Origin: Streptomyces griseorubiginosus
GTDB taxonomy: Bacteria; Actinomycetota; Actinomycetes; Streptomycetales; Streptomycetaceae
DNA: 64,000 nucleotides
Assembly (NCBI RefSeq): GCF_017614965.1
Contig: NZ_WVUG01000010.1
Location: 1 to 64,000 of the forward strand
Reading direction: 5' to 3'
Under the pieces are notes generated by a model. That model was not told the origin of the DNA and ran no database searches. It was given only the letters and a program-made list of their open reading frames with translations. Positions 33,708-43,093 of the stretch are shown here, one piece after another (position 1 is the first letter of the stretch; every line of letters begins with the position of its first letter). Position numbers and translations under genes: made by a program.

Positions 33708-35084
33708 TCAGCCCCAGCTCGCGGAGTAGGCGCGCCGGTAGTCCTTGCGGTCCTGCTCCGCCCGGATCCACCGCGTGGCCACCAGCGCGATCAGGCTGCC
33801 GCCGATGACCAGCATCCCGGGGCCGATGTTCCGCGGGTCGCTCAGCCGGGCCAGCAGGGTCGTGCCCGTCGAGGTGCCCGTCGCCGGGGTGGTGGAACCC
33901 GGGGACGTGGTGGTGGGCGCGATCGCGCTGTGCGTGGCCGACGCCGACGGTGCCGGTGAGGCGCCCTGCTGGGCGGCCGCCTGCTTGGAGACGATCAGCT
34001 GCACGTTGAGCGCCTGCATCGCCTTCGTCACCGGCTGGAAGAACGTCGTACCGCCCGAGGTGCAGTCGCCGCTGCCGCCCGAGGTGATGCCCAGCGCGAT
34101 GCCCTCGGAGAACAGCGGGCCGCCACTGTCGCCCGGTTCGGCACATACGTTCGTCTCGATGAGCCCGGTCACCGTGCCCTCGGGGTAGTTCACCGTCGCG
34201 TCAAGGCCCTTGACCTCGCCGTCGTGCAGACCGCTGGTGCTGCCGCTGCGGAACACGCGCTCCCCGACCACCGGATCGCTCACGCCGGTGATCCGCACCC
34301 CGTTGCCGTTGCCGATGGCCACGATGTCCGCGCCCTGCCCGGCGGTACCGCTCGCGTACTGCACGAGGGAGAAGTCGCTGCCCGGGAAGTTCTGCTGCAC
34401 CGTGGTGCCGAGCTGCTGGTTGCCCTGGCTGTTGGCGAACCAGACGGAACCGGTCGGCCCGCAGTGCCCGGCGGTGAGGATGAAGTCGGTCTGCCCGTTG
34501 GTCACGTTGAACCCCGCCGAGCAGCGGCCGCCGGTCGACAGGATCGGCACCGCGCCGTTGAGCCGGGTCGTGAACGTGCCCTTGGTGCGCTCCATCCGCA
34601 CGAAACCGCCGATTCCGGACGCCACCTTGGTCATGTCCGACCAGTCGGAGGCCGAGACGGTGCTGTCGGCCTGCACCACCACCTGGTTCGTCTGGTAGTC
34701 CATCACCCAGGCCGTGCCCGCCACCCGGGGCGCCGAACGCAGCGTCGCCGTGGCCGCCTTGAGCTCGTTCATGCTGTGGCCGACCATCTTCGCCTCGGCG
34801 CCCGCCCGCTCGACCTCGGCCGCCGCCTTCTTGTCGGTCACCGCGACCACCGTGCGCCCGTCCGCGCCGACCCACGTCCCCGCCGTTCGTGCGGTACCCA
34901 GCCGCGCCACCAGCGAGGCACCCGTGCCGGGCGTGTCCCCCTTGGCGCTGAACGGAAGGGCGGAGGTACCGGGAGACTCGCTCGCCATGGCGGCCTGCGT
35001 CACCATGGCTCCCCCCAGGAGGAGTCCGCCGACGGCCGCCAGTCGTGTCACTCGCCGGACCATCCGTCGTCGTGCGTGCCTCAT
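33708..35084 (-). CDS. Secreted, membrane-anchored S1 serine protease
   Basis: The 458-residue precursor has a signal peptide (about 1-34), a propeptide (about 35-180) like that of streptogrisins, and a chymotrypsin-fold domain (about 181-365). The triad is H207 (LTAGHCG), D237 (GSDFSL) and S320 (PGDSGGP). A Ser/Thr/Pro-rich stalk (about 370-410) and one transmembrane helix (about 420-438) with a basic tail follow. The enzyme should mature outside yet remain tethered, unlike the free streptogrisins. ATG 35084 is preferred, with GGGAG just upstream. Confidence 0.9.
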   Translation of the reverse strand: MRHARRRMVRRVTRLAAVGGLLLGGAMVTQAAMASESPGTSALPFSAKGDTPGTGASLVARLGTARTAGTWVGADGRTVVAVTDKKAAAEVERAGAEAKMVGHSMNELKAATATLRSAPRVAGTAWVMDYQTNQVVVQADSTVSASDWSDMTKVASGIGGFVRMERTKGTFTTRLNGAVPILSTGGRCSAGFNVTNGQTDFILTAGHCGPTGSVWFANSQGNQQLGTTVQQNFPGSDFSLVQYASGTAGQGADIVAIGNGNGVRITGVSDPVVGERVFRSGSTSGLHDGEVKGLDATVNYPEGTVTGLIETNVCAEPGDSGGPLFSEGIALGITSGGSGDCTSGGTTFFQPVTKAMQALNVQLIVSKQAAAQQGASPAPSASATHSAIAPTTTSPGSTTPATGTSTGTTLLARLSDPRNIGPGMLVIGGSLIALVATRWIRAEQDRKDYRRAYSASWG

Positions 35085-35198
35085 GCATGGCTCCCGAACC
35101 AGTACGCGCGGTGCCAACACCGCGGGGCCCTCCGGTCGTTGAGCACCCTCTCTCCATACGTTCCGGGAGCCGACCGCGTTCAGCGCGCCGGTGATCCT

Positions 35199-36023
35199 CT
35201 ACGGCTTGCGCCCCACCCCGCCGTACATCGCCACCTCCACGGGCTCGTCCCCCTCCTCCGGACGCCAGCGCGAGCACGACACCACGCCCGGTTCCAGCAG
35301 CTCCAGACCGTCGAAGAACCGCGCCACCGCCTCGGGAGTGCGCTGCGTCAGGGCCGGCGTGCCGTGCTCGTTCCAGAACCGCACCGCCTCGTCCACCTCG
35401 GGCAGCGCCGGAGACGTGATCGTGTGCGACAGCACCAGGTGGCTGCCCGCGGGCAGCGCGTCCATGAACCGCCGCACGACGCCGTACGGGTCCTCGTCGT
35501 CCCCGACGAAGATGACCACCCCGAGCAGCATCAGCGCGACCGGCCGGGACAGGTCCAGCGTGTCGGCGGCGCGCTCCAGCACCGCCTCGACATTGCGCAG
35601 GTCCTCGTCCAGATGGTCGGTACGGCCCTCCGGCGCGCTGGTGAGCAGGGCGCGGGCGTGCGCCAGGACCAGCGGATCGTTGTCGACGTACACCACCCGG
35701 GACTCCGGGGCCAGCCGCTGGGCGACCTCGTGGGTGTTGTCGGCGGTCGGCAGCCCCGTGCCGATGTCGAGGAACTGGCGGATGCCCGCGTCCGCGACCA
35801 GGTGACGCACGGCGCGGCCCAGGAAGAGCCGGTCGGCGCGGGCGTACTCGCCGATGGAGGGATGCAGTTCACGGATGCGGTCGCCGGCCACCCGGTCGAC
35901 CTCGTAGTAGTCGCCGCCGCCGAGCCAGTAGTTCCAGATCCGTGCCGTGTGCGGGCGCAGGGTGTCGATGCGTCTGCGCAGCGCCTCGGCGGGATCTTCG
36001 GTGGCTGCCGGGTTGTCCGTCAC
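35199..36023 (-). CDS. DUF574 SAM-dependent methyltransferase
   Basis: This 274-residue member of the actinobacterial S-adenosyl methyltransferase family (DUF574) shows the family hallmarks RIWNYWLGGGDYYEVD, FLDIGTGLPTADNTHEVAQ (SAM motif I), VVYVDNDPLVLAHARALL and a late RPEEG. GTG 36023 is chosen because AGGAG lies 8 bases upstream and the preceding frame is unlike the family. Streptomyces carry many paralogues. The physiological substrates are not established. Confidence 0.9.
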   Translation of the reverse strand: MTDNPAATEDPAEALRRRIDTLRPHTARIWNYWLGGGDYYEVDRVAGDRIRELHPSIGEYARADRLFLGRAVRHLVADAGIRQFLDIGTGLPTADNTHEVAQRLAPESRVVYVDNDPLVLAHARALLTSAPEGRTDHLDEDLRNVEAVLERAADTLDLSRPVALMLLGVVIFVGDDEDPYGVVRRFMDALPAGSHLVLSHTITSPALPEVDEAVRFWNEHGTPALTQRTPEAVARFFDGLELLEPGVVSCSRWRPEEGDEPVEVAMYGGVGRKP

Positions 36024-36075
36024 GTGCTCAGCTCCTGGAGGGCCTGGTGGTCTGGCGCGGGGGGCAACCGGCAAT

Positions 36076-37071
36076 CTAGACGGCGGAGTTGATGTCTGCC
36101 GAGGGTACGGCGGGAGAGATTTTCCCAAGAAGTGCCGCATGGCCGGCCTCGTCGCCCCACACGGACGCCGGATCGACGTACGGCCGCAGGAGCGCGGTCA
36201 GTGCCGGGTCCGCCCGGCCGTTCAGCTCGTCCGAGGCGAGCTTGCGGGCGATCCCGGCGAGGAAGTCGGCCAGCTGCACCCGCGGATCCTCGCCGGCCAC
36301 CACCAGCCGCAGCCCGACGAGCCGGATCCCGGCCCGCCGGGCCGTCTCCTCGATCCACGCGATGCGCTCCGGCGTCAGCAGGTTCTGCCGGTCGTGCACG
36401 AGCCGGACCTCCTGGCCGCCCGCGCTCCAGTACGCGGCCGTGCGCACGATCGCCGGCAGCAGCGGATTGAGCAGCGGAATCAACGGCGGTCCGGCGAGCA
36501 GTCCCGCCCGGTAGCCGTCCGCCCGGGAACGGGATGCCGCCAGCCTGTCCAGGACCGGTGCGACGGCCGTACCGGCATGCGCGCGCCGCAGGTCGTCCAC
36601 CGTGCGGAAGAACCGCTCCGCCGGCTCCGAGGGCTCCCCGTCGTGCCGTACCCGCAGCAGCCGGTTCGCCGCCCGCACGAACTCCCGCCACCGCGCCTCC
36701 CCGAACGTCCGCCGCCCGTCGCGGTACAGCGACAGGGCCTCGGCCGTGTCGCCGAGCAGCAGGTGGGCCGTCCGGTCGACGAGGAAGAACTCCTTCTCGA
36801 CCAGGTGCACATGGGCACTGGCGTGGAGCGGGCCCCCCGGCGCGAGCAGCCATTCCAGCACGGCCCGGTGCTTCTCCCGCAGCAGGTGGTTCGCCTTGTA
36901 CTCCTCCGCGGGCGAGCGGATGCGGTCCCGGATCTCCCGCACACACGCGGCCGCGGCGTCCACCGGCAGCCCCACCCCGGCGTGCGCGAACACGTCGGTG
37001 TTCCCGCCGGTGAGGTTCTCGCCGTCCGACCCCGACTCGTCGCAGGCGACTTCACGGTCGTTCCAGGTCAC
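36076..37071 (-). CDS. DUF3800-like protein (RNase H-like fold)
   Basis: The 331-residue protein opens with [16 protein letters not shown], resembling the DESG start of DUF3800, and late in the chain has [14 protein letters not shown], the D-containing helix of that family. Between them lie helical segments and [19 protein letters not shown]3800 has been related to RNase H-like nucleases, with the acidic residues as metal ligands (here D11, E12 and the Asp of QLADF). GTG 37071 is the start. No phage or toxin gene is adjacent. Function is unknown. It is divergent from the aminotransferase with 26 bases between. Confidence 0.55.
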   Translation of the reverse strand: MTWNDREVACDESGSDGENLTGGNTDVFAHAGVGLPVDAAAACVREIRDRIRSPAEEYKANHLLREKHRAVLEWLLAPGGPLHASAHVHLVEKEFFLVDRTAHLLLGDTAEALSLYRDGRRTFGEARWREFVRAANRLLRVRHDGEPSEPAERFFRTVDDLRRAHAGTAVAPVLDRLAASRSRADGYRAGLLAGPPLIPLLNPLLPAIVRTAAYWSAGGQEVRLVHDRQNLLTPERIAWIEETARRAGIRLVGLRLVVAGEDPRVQLADFLAGIARKLASDELNGRADPALTALLRPYVDPASVWGDEAGHAALLGKISPAVPSADINSAV

Positions 37072-37097
37072 AGCACGGCCCCCTTATCTTGTGCGTC

Positions 37098-38276
37098 ATG
37101 AACAGGATCCCGCACGACACGTCCGGCGAACCGAACCCCCTGCGTGCCCTGTCCCTGGACCGGCTCCGTCGCCGTACGAGCATGAAGTGGCGCACCTACC
37201 CGGCCGACGTGCTGCCACTGTGGGTGGCGGAGATGGACGTTCCGCTGGCCGAGCCCATCGTCCGGGCGGTCACCGACGCCCTCGCGCTCGGCGACACCGG
37301 CTACCCGGCGGGCACCGCCTACGCCGAGGCGCTGGCCGCCTTCGCCGACAAGCGGTGGGGGTGGCACGGGCTCGCCGTGGAGCGCACGGCGATCGTGCCC
37401 GACGTGATGCTGGGCGTCGTCGAGATGCTGAAGCTGGTCACCGGGCACGGGGACCCGGTCGTGGTCAACTCGCCGGTGTATCCGCCGTTCCACCAGTTCA
37501 TCGCGCACATGGACCGGCAGGTGGTCGAGGCCCCGCTCGGCGCGGACGGACGCATCGACTTCGGCACCCTGGAGGAGGCCTTCGAGCGGTCGGTCGCCGG
37601 CCGGCGCCGGGCCGCCTACCTGCTGTGCAGCCCGCACAACCCGACCGGCGTCGTGCACACCGCCGGGGACCTGACCGCCGTGGCCGCCCTCGCCGCCCGG
37701 TACGGCGTCCGTGTGGTCGCCGACGAGATCCACGCGCCGCTGACCGCCTCCGGCGTGGACTTCGTGCCGTACCTGAGCGTCCCCGGCGGGGAGAACGGCC
37801 TGTCGCTCATGTCCGCCTCCAAGGCGTGGAACCTCGCGGGCCTCAAGGCGGCGCTCGCGATCGCGGGCCCGGAGGCCGCGGCCGACCTGGCGCGCCTGCC
37901 GGAAGAGGTCGCTCACGGCCCCAGCCACCTCGGTGTCATCGCCCACACCGCCGCCCTGACGGAGGGCACGCCCTGGCTGGACGCCCTGCTCGCCGGGCTC
38001 GACGACAACCGGCGACTGCTGTCGGACCTGCTCGCCGAACACCCCCCCGCCATCACCTGCCGCCCCGGCCAGGCCACCTACCTGGCCTGGCTGGACTGCC
38101 GCGCGCTGGGCCTCGATCAGGACCCGGCGGACGTCTTCCTGGAGCGCGGCAGGGTGGCCCTGAACTCCGGGATCCCCTTCGGCACCGGGGGCGCGGGGCA
38201 CGTACGTCTGAACCTGGCGACCTCGCCCGAGGTGCTCACGGAAGGCGTACGGCGGATGGCCTCGGCGCTCGAATGA
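37098..38276 (+). CDS. PatB/MalY-type PLP-dependent C-S lyase/aminotransferase
   Basis: This 392-residue fold-type I PLP enzyme has [13 protein letters not shown] near the N-terminus, [23 protein letters not shown] (pyridine-nitrogen Asp) and the PLP lysine in [12 protein letters not shown]. The [11 protein letters not shown] strand carries the carboxylate-binding Arg. PatB/MalY proteins are cystathionine beta-lyase-like. ATG 37098 lacks a strong ribosome site, and the leader is only 26 bases from the divergent gene. It ends 20 bases before the PPOX gene, so the two are probably co-transcribed. Confidence 0.88.
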   Translation: MNRIPHDTSGEPNPLRALSLDRLRRRTSMKWRTYPADVLPLWVAEMDVPLAEPIVRAVTDALALGDTGYPAGTAYAEALAAFADKRWGWHGLAVERTAIVPDVMLGVVEMLKLVTGHGDPVVVNSPVYPPFHQFIAHMDRQVVEAPLGADGRIDFGTLEEAFERSVAGRRRAAYLLCSPHNPTGVVHTAGDLTAVAALAARYGVRVVADEIHAPLTASGVDFVPYLSVPGGENGLSLMSASKAWNLAGLKAALAIAGPEAAADLARLPEEVAHGPSHLGVIAHTAALTEGTPWLDALLAGLDDNRRLLSDLLAEHPPAITCRPGQATYLAWLDCRALGLDQDPADVFLERGRVALNSGIPFGTGGAGHVRLNLATSPEVLTEGVRRMASALE

Positions 38277-38296
38277 GCCGGGCCTAGACTTCCGGC

Positions 38297-38683
38297 ATGG
38301 AGGACAGACAGCTGGAACGGCTCGGCTCGGGCAAGTACCTGTTGATCACCAGCTACCGCAAGAACGGCACCCCGGTGGCCACCCCCGTGTGGGTGGTGCG
38401 CGACGGTGACACGCTCGGTGTGTGGACGGCCGCCGACTCCTGGAAGGTCAAGCGGATCAGAGCCCGCGGCGACGTCCTCGTCGGCCCCTGCGACCTGCGC
38501 GGCAACCCCACCGGGGCGCAGATCCCCGCCACCGCCGAGATCACCGACGAGGCGACCGTCGCCCGCTACCGCGAACTCATCGCCCGCAAGTACGGCATCG
38601 TCGGCCGGCTCACCCTGCTCGGCAGCCGACTGCGCCGGGGCCTGAAGGGCACCGTCGGCATCCGCGTCACACCGCGGCCCTGA
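38297..38683 (+). CDS. PPOX-class flavin/F420-dependent protein
   Basis: The 128-residue split-barrel protein has the PPOX signature GKYLLITSYRKNGTPVATPVW, VWTAADSWKVKRIRARGDVLVGPCD and KYGIVGRLTLLGSRL. Related actinobacterial proteins bind F420 or FMN and act as small reductases. It follows the PatB-like gene by 20 bases and precedes a strong hairpin. The substrate is unknown. Confidence 0.85.
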   Translation: MEDRQLERLGSGKYLLITSYRKNGTPVATPVWVVRDGDTLGVWTAADSWKVKRIRARGDVLVGPCDLRGNPTGAQIPATAEITDEATVARYRELIARKYGIVGRLTLLGSRLRRGLKGTVGIRVTPRP

Positions 38684-38689
38684 GACGCG

Positions 38690-38729
38690 GACGGCCGCGC
38701 GGTTCCGTGAGGAGAACCGCGCGGCCGTC
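38690..38729. terminator. 16-bp stem terminator
   Basis: GACGGCCGCGCGGTTC (38690-38705) pairs perfectly with 38714-38729 around an 8-base loop. It follows the PPOX stop by 6 bases and precedes the end of the convergent hydrolase gene (38748). Confidence 0.85.
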
Positions 38730-38747
38730 ACGACGGCACGTCCCGGG

Positions 38748-41519
38748 TTACGAGGCGTCCAGCACCGTGCCGTTCAGCACCGCCCCGCCCGGCACCGGGT
38801 TGCCGGCCTCGTCGCTCAGCTGGAACCGCACCGACTCCGCGGGCTCCGCCACCCGGTCCGTGACCGTCGGCACGGACACCTCGGCGCTGACCTGCCCGGA
38901 CGGCAGATCCGCGGCCACGCCCAGGTACTGCACCGAGGACAGCGGCCGCTCGGGATCGGGCTGCTCGCCCGAGACGTTCTCCAGCCACTGCGGATCCACG
39001 TCCCTCGTGGACAGCTCCGGCCCCCCGGTGACGGGCACCACGCGGAAGAACTCGAAGAGGTCCGTGTCCGCCGCGGCGGACAGCGTCACCTTCCACTTCA
39101 GTGGCTGCCCCTCGGTCACCCGGTCCGCGACCGGCGTCACGGTGACCGTCGGCATCGGGTCGTCGTTCTGCACGGTGACCCCACCGCGGTAGGAGCCGAC
39201 GACGGCGCCGTGCACGGCCTTGACCAGCACCGGGTTGTCGACGTCGTAGGCGAACCGCGTGTTGCCCTTGACCTGCACCTTCACATCGATGTCATGACCG
39301 CCCGGACGGACCGTGACGAGGCTCTGCTTCTCCTTGCCGGTGACCGGGTCGATGACGTACACCCGCACCTGTCCGTCGCCCCGCCCGGACACCCGTACGG
39401 GCACCTGGTAGGTGCGGACGCCCGAGTCGCCCTCCTTCACTGTCGTACGGCCGATGTCGACGCGCGGCAGCGCGGCCTCCCGCACCGCCGGAGTGCCGGG
39501 GCGCCATCCCCAGGCGTCCATCAGCCAGGCCTGGCCCCGGGCCGACCGGGGCGTCAGCTCGAGGGACGTGACGTGCTTCAGGTCCAGGCCCGTCCGGGAC
39601 GCGGCGGCCAGCGGGACGCGGACCTCGCGGGCCCAGAAGGAGGCGGTGCGTTCGGTGCCGGGCAGCCCGTCGACCTTGACCGCGCCGAGGGCGGCCCGCC
39701 TGCCGTGCGTGTCGGTCAGGGACACGTCGAACCGGGTGCCGGTCGAGTTCGGCGGAACGATCAGCCGCAGCGCCAGCTCCGTGGAGCCGGCGAGCGCGAC
39801 CGGGGCGGCAGGACGGATCCGCGCCGGGGAACCGGCCGCCGACCACTTCAGCGCGACGGCGCGACGGCCGACCTCACGGGTGGGCTCCCACGTCGCGAAG
39901 TGCGGGGAGACGCCCTTCGCGCCCGAGGGGAGGCAGGCCACGTGCTGGTCGGGGTCGACGGCCGAGCACAGCCGCCCTCCGGTCACCGACAGCCTGCCGT
40001 CCGGCAGCAGGCCGCCGACGCGGTTGGCCCCGACGGCGTGCGTGAGCACGCGCGCCGGGTCCGCCGAGGGCGCCCGCCTGCCGGAGCCGTCGAGCAGCGG
40101 CCGTACCCGGTCGTCCCCGGCGACGAACAGCCGTGCCGCCGCCGCGATGTACGTGCTGCCCGCCCGGTGCTGCTGGTCGGCGGTCAGCCGGGTCGCGGTG
40201 CCCGGCGAGCACACGGGGTCCCGGTGCTCGGGGTCGTCGTAGAAGTCGTCCTCCGAGGGGGCCTGGGACTGGCCCGGCGTCCACTCGGTGTTGAAGAAGT
40301 TGTGGTCGGCGCCGACCACGTAGACGGCGCTGTGCAGCGCGCTGCCGCGACTGACCGAGCGGGTGCCGTCGACGAACACCTCGCCCTGCAGGTCGGAGAC
40401 GTCGCCGTCGCAGCCCGGCAGGATCGTCGTCGAGGGAACGTCCGCGACCGGATTCTGGCCGAAGATCGTCGGTCCGATGAGCACGGTGCCGCTGATGTGC
40501 CAGCGCACCGGCCCGTGGTAGCCGTCCTGTGCGGACGGCGGCGGGTAGAGGCTGTCCATCGCCGCCCGGTTGACGCCCTCACCGCCGCGGGAGTGGCCGA
40601 CCAGCAGGACGTGCGAGAGATCCGCCGTCGGGGCGTCGCGGACCACCGCGGGGGCCGAGGCGGGGTGGGCGGCCCAGTCGGCCCAGCGGGCCAGGTGCTG
40701 CCGCACCAGTGAGGAGCGGGCCTGGGCGCCGCCGTCCTCGGCCGCCCAGTCCTGGCCGTTGACGCCGTTGGCGGAGATGGAGACGGTCACATAGCCCTGG
40801 GAGGCCAGGAGTCGCTGGTCGCGCAGGTAGCCGCGGTGGCTCGGGATGGGCTTGGTGCCGGCCGGGCAGGGCCAGCCGCCGCTGATGTCGTCGCCGTTGT
40901 AGCAGGTGCTGTGGCGGCCGTGCAGGAACAGCGCGAGCGGACGCTTGCCGGTGGCGCCCTGGGGCGCGACGACCACGGCCTTCATCTCGACGGGCTGCGG
41001 GAAGTCGGGGAGCTTCACCGGGTCCAGGTCGTACTCGCCGGTGGACGTACGGTACGGGCCCGGCTTCCCGGGATCGACGGAGTTCGCCGGCAGTCGCGCG
41101 GGCGGCTGGGCGGCCGCGGTGTCAGCCCGGCCCGGTGCCCGGGTGCGGCCCGCAGCGTCCAACTGCCGTCCCGCGGCCCGCACCTGAAGCCCCGTCAGAT
41201 GACCGGCGGTCTTGCCGAGCGCGAGCCGGAAGGTCCTGCCGTCCTTGCCGGGGACCGGATGGCCGAGCAGCCGACCGCCGGCGTAGAAGTCGACGCGCGC
41301 GTCCCCCATCGGCACGGGCGCGGTCGAGCGCCACACCAGCTGCCGCGCCGTCCCCTGGCCGGCGATCCGCCAGCCGGGCGGAAGCGGGCTGTCGTTGTCC
41401 GCCGTCGTTGTGAGTGGTCTGGCGTGGGGCGGTCCGGCCGCCTGCGCCAGCCCTGGCGATCCCCCCGCCACCGCGAGCACCGCCACCGCGGTCACCGCTA
41501 TTCGCCGGGCACGGAACAA
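38748..41519 (-). CDS. Secreted alpha/beta hydrolase with Calx-beta-like C-terminus
   Basis: The 923-residue precursor starts with TTG 41519, backed by AGGAGG seven bases upstream. The signal peptide is about 1-28. After an Ig-like N-terminal stretch the alpha/beta-hydrolase domain (about 165-520) has LALFLHGRHSTCYN, the nucleophile elbow GHSRGGEG and DHNFFNTEW with the probable catalytic His. A jelly-roll-like region (about 560-680) follows. The last 230 residues have two Calx-beta-like units (VKEGDSGVRTYQVPVRVSG and VTEGQPLKWKVTLSAA). It is probably an esterase or peptidase acting on polymers outside the cell. Confidence 0.8.
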   Translation of the reverse strand: MFRARRIAVTAVAVLAVAGGSPGLAQAAGPPHARPLTTTADNDSPLPPGWRIAGQGTARQLVWRSTAPVPMGDARVDFYAGGRLLGHPVPGKDGRTFRLALGKTAGHLTGLQVRAAGRQLDAAGRTRAPGRADTAAAQPPARLPANSVDPGKPGPYRTSTGEYDLDPVKLPDFPQPVEMKAVVVAPQGATGKRPLALFLHGRHSTCYNGDDISGGWPCPAGTKPIPSHRGYLRDQRLLASQGYVTVSISANGVNGQDWAAEDGGAQARSSLVRQHLARWADWAAHPASAPAVVRDAPTADLSHVLLVGHSRGGEGVNRAAMDSLYPPPSAQDGYHGPVRWHISGTVLIGPTIFGQNPVADVPSTTILPGCDGDVSDLQGEVFVDGTRSVSRGSALHSAVYVVGADHNFFNTEWTPGQSQAPSEDDFYDDPEHRDPVCSPGTATRLTADQQHRAGSTYIAAAARLFVAGDDRVRPLLDGSGRRAPSADPARVLTHAVGANRVGGLLPDGRLSVTGGRLCSAVDPDQHVACLPSGAKGVSPHFATWEPTREVGRRAVALKWSAAGSPARIRPAAPVALAGSTELALRLIVPPNSTGTRFDVSLTDTHGRRAALGAVKVDGLPGTERTASFWAREVRVPLAAASRTGLDLKHVTSLELTPRSARGQAWLMDAWGWRPGTPAVREAALPRVDIGRTTVKEGDSGVRTYQVPVRVSGRGDGQVRVYVIDPVTGKEKQSLVTVRPGGHDIDVKVQVKGNTRFAYDVDNPVLVKAVHGAVVGSYRGGVTVQNDDPMPTVTVTPVADRVTEGQPLKWKVTLSAAADTDLFEFFRVVPVTGGPELSTRDVDPQWLENVSGEQPDPERPLSSVQYLGVAADLPSGQVSAEVSVPTVTDRVAEPAESVRFQLSDEAGNPVPGGAVLNGTVLDAS

Positions 41520-41672
41520 GGTCTTTCCTCCTCAAGTACCGAGCACAGGCGCCCCGTTGGTCAGCGGGGGCCTCTCGTGTACCTGAGGACGGGGGGTGGG
41601 ATCTGTGGGTTGCCTGTGCGCGCGGATTCGATCACCGGGCGCGAACAGGATCAGGCCATCGGAGGGCGGGGG

Positions 41673-42086
41673 TCAGGTCCAGGCGCGGTACGGCTCGTCG
41701 ACCAGTTGGAACACGGGCTCACCGCGCACCGGGTCCTTCACCGTCGACAGGCGTACCCGGTCGCCGCTGTGGATGCCGATCAGCGGACCCATGACGCGGC
41801 CCCGGACGACGAACCCCTCGGCCATCTCGACGAGGGAGACATTGCGCGCGGCGGGAGTGTTGCGGTGCACCACGGTGGCGTGCCGGATGGTGCCCGTGCC
41901 CTCGCTGCGCTCCGTCCTGAGGTCGCTGCCCTGGCAGACGGGACACAGCAGCCGGTGGTACATGGCGGTGCCGCACCAGGTGCAGCGCTGGAAGAGGATG
42001 GTGTCCGCGTCGCGCGAGGCCGGATCGAGGAGACCCGCCGCGGAGCCGGCGGTCTGACGGGCGACGTCTACTGAGTGGTGGTACAC
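41673..42086 (-). CDS. DUF35 zinc-ribbon/OB-fold protein
   Basis: This 137-residue protein has an N-terminal zinc ribbon with C35, C38 and CPVC (RCTWCGTAMYHRLLCPVC) and an OB-fold (about 65-130) ending DEPYRAWT. Such proteins normally bind SCP2-type thiolases or act as acyl-CoA-associated subunits, but no thiolase or acyl-CoA gene is near. GTG 42086 has GGGAG eight bases upstream. A TetR-type operator lies 74-90 bases upstream, so it is probably repressed by the neighbouring TetR. Confidence 0.85.
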   Translation of the reverse strand: MYHHSVDVARQTAGSAAGLLDPASRDADTILFQRCTWCGTAMYHRLLCPVCQGSDLRTERSEGTGTIRHATVVHRNTPAARNVSLVEMAEGFVVRGRVMGPLIGIHSGDRVRLSTVKDPVRGEPVFQLVDEPYRAWT

Positions 42087-42159
42087 GCTGTCAACTCCCT
42101 GCGCTCGGCCGGAATCCCACGTGCGCGGTTCGCCGTGCCTCCGTGCACGGCATCAATGT

Positions 42160-42176
42160 ATGACACTCAGTGTCAT
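42160..42176. promoter_or_regulatory. Palindromic operator upstream of the DUF35 gene
   Basis: ATGACACTCAGTGTCAT is a perfect 17-base palindrome centred on C42168. The core CACTCAGTG recurs upstream of the tetR gene (42951-42967). The match supports control of both genes by this TetR. Confidence 0.75.
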
Positions 42177-42218
42177 CCGTAAAGGCACTGCGTACCCTTA
42201 ATGTGAACTCGCCTTCGG

Positions 42219-42920
42219 TCACTCCTTTTCGAGGGCGCCCTCGATCTCCTGGACGACCCGCCACAGGGGTGCGCCGCGCCGGGAGACGACCACCACGACG
42301 TCCTCGGTCTCCTCCTCGCCGTCCGGCGCCGAGGGGCCGGAGAACGCCGACTGCACGTATCCGAGGGCATGGTCCAGCGCGGCGCTCGCGTCACCCTGTC
42401 CGTCCGAACGCAGCCAGGAGCGCAGCGCGTTGTTGTGCGCCGCCGCCACCGCCGCCGCGATCACGTCGGCCCGCAGTGTCCCGTCCTGCCGGCCGGCCAG
42501 GCGGCCGCGCAGATAGTCGGCGAAGGCGCGCTCGTAACGCCACACCACCGACAGCTCGTACGCGCGCAGCCCGGGCACCTTCTTCGTCAGGCGGTAACGC
42601 TGCACGGAGAAGGTCGGGTTCTCGGTGTACATCCGCAGGACGATCCGGACCGCGTCGCACACCCGCCGTACCGGATCCTGGTCGTCGGTGCTCTCGGCGA
42701 GGAACGCCGTCATCTCCGCCAGGCACCGCTCGTGGTCGGGGAAGACCACGTCCTCCTTGGAGGGGAAGTAGCGGAAGAACGACCGCCGTCCGACCCCGGC
42801 GAGCGCCACGATGTCGTCCACGGTCGTCTGCTCGTAGCCCCGCTCGAGAAACAGCTGGAAGGCCGCCGCGACCAGGGCGTCCCGCATGGGTGGCCGTGTG
42901 GCCGCCGGCTCCGTCTTCAT
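42219..42920 (-). CDS. TetR-family transcriptional regulator
   Basis: The 233-residue protein starts at ATG 42920. The N-terminal DNA-binding domain (about 12-60) has MRDALVAAAFQLFLERGYEQTTVDDIVALAGVGRRSFFRYFPSKEDVV, typical of TetR. The ligand-binding half is helical with a few Arg clusters. An unusual acidic/valine-rich stretch (DGEEETEDVVVVVSRRGA) occurs near the C-terminus. Two copies of the same operator flank it, one upstream of its own gene and one upstream of the DUF35 gene. It likely responds to an acyl-CoA or lipid, by analogy. Confidence 0.9.
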   Translation of the reverse strand: MKTEPAATRPPMRDALVAAAFQLFLERGYEQTTVDDIVALAGVGRRSFFRYFPSKEDVVFPDHERCLAEMTAFLAESTDDQDPVRRVCDAVRIVLRMYTENPTFSVQRYRLTKKVPGLRAYELSVVWRYERAFADYLRGRLAGRQDGTLRADVIAAAVAAAHNNALRSWLRSDGQGDASAALDHALGYVQSAFSGPSAPDGEEETEDVVVVVSRRGAPLWRVVQEIEGALEKE

Positions 42921-42950
42921 GACCGCGAACGTAGCATCTGAGCGAGGTGA

Positions 42951-42967
42951 ATGGCACTCAGTGCGCT
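42951..42967. promoter_or_regulatory. Second TetR operator, upstream of tetR
   Basis: ATGGCACTCAGTGCGCT matches the 42160 palindrome at 13 of 17 positions, with a perfect inner palindrome GCACTCAGTGC (42954-42964). It lies 31 bases before the TetR start codon, a position fit for autorepression. Confidence 0.65.
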
Positions 42968-43093
42968 CCAGGCAGGGAACTCGGTGTCGCCCGAGGGATG
43001 GGCGAGGCCTCCGGCTGAACTGCCGGCGACGCGGGCGCGTATCACTCCCCGGGAACGGCGAAGAGTCCCGTCCCGGCACGGAAGGAGAGCACT

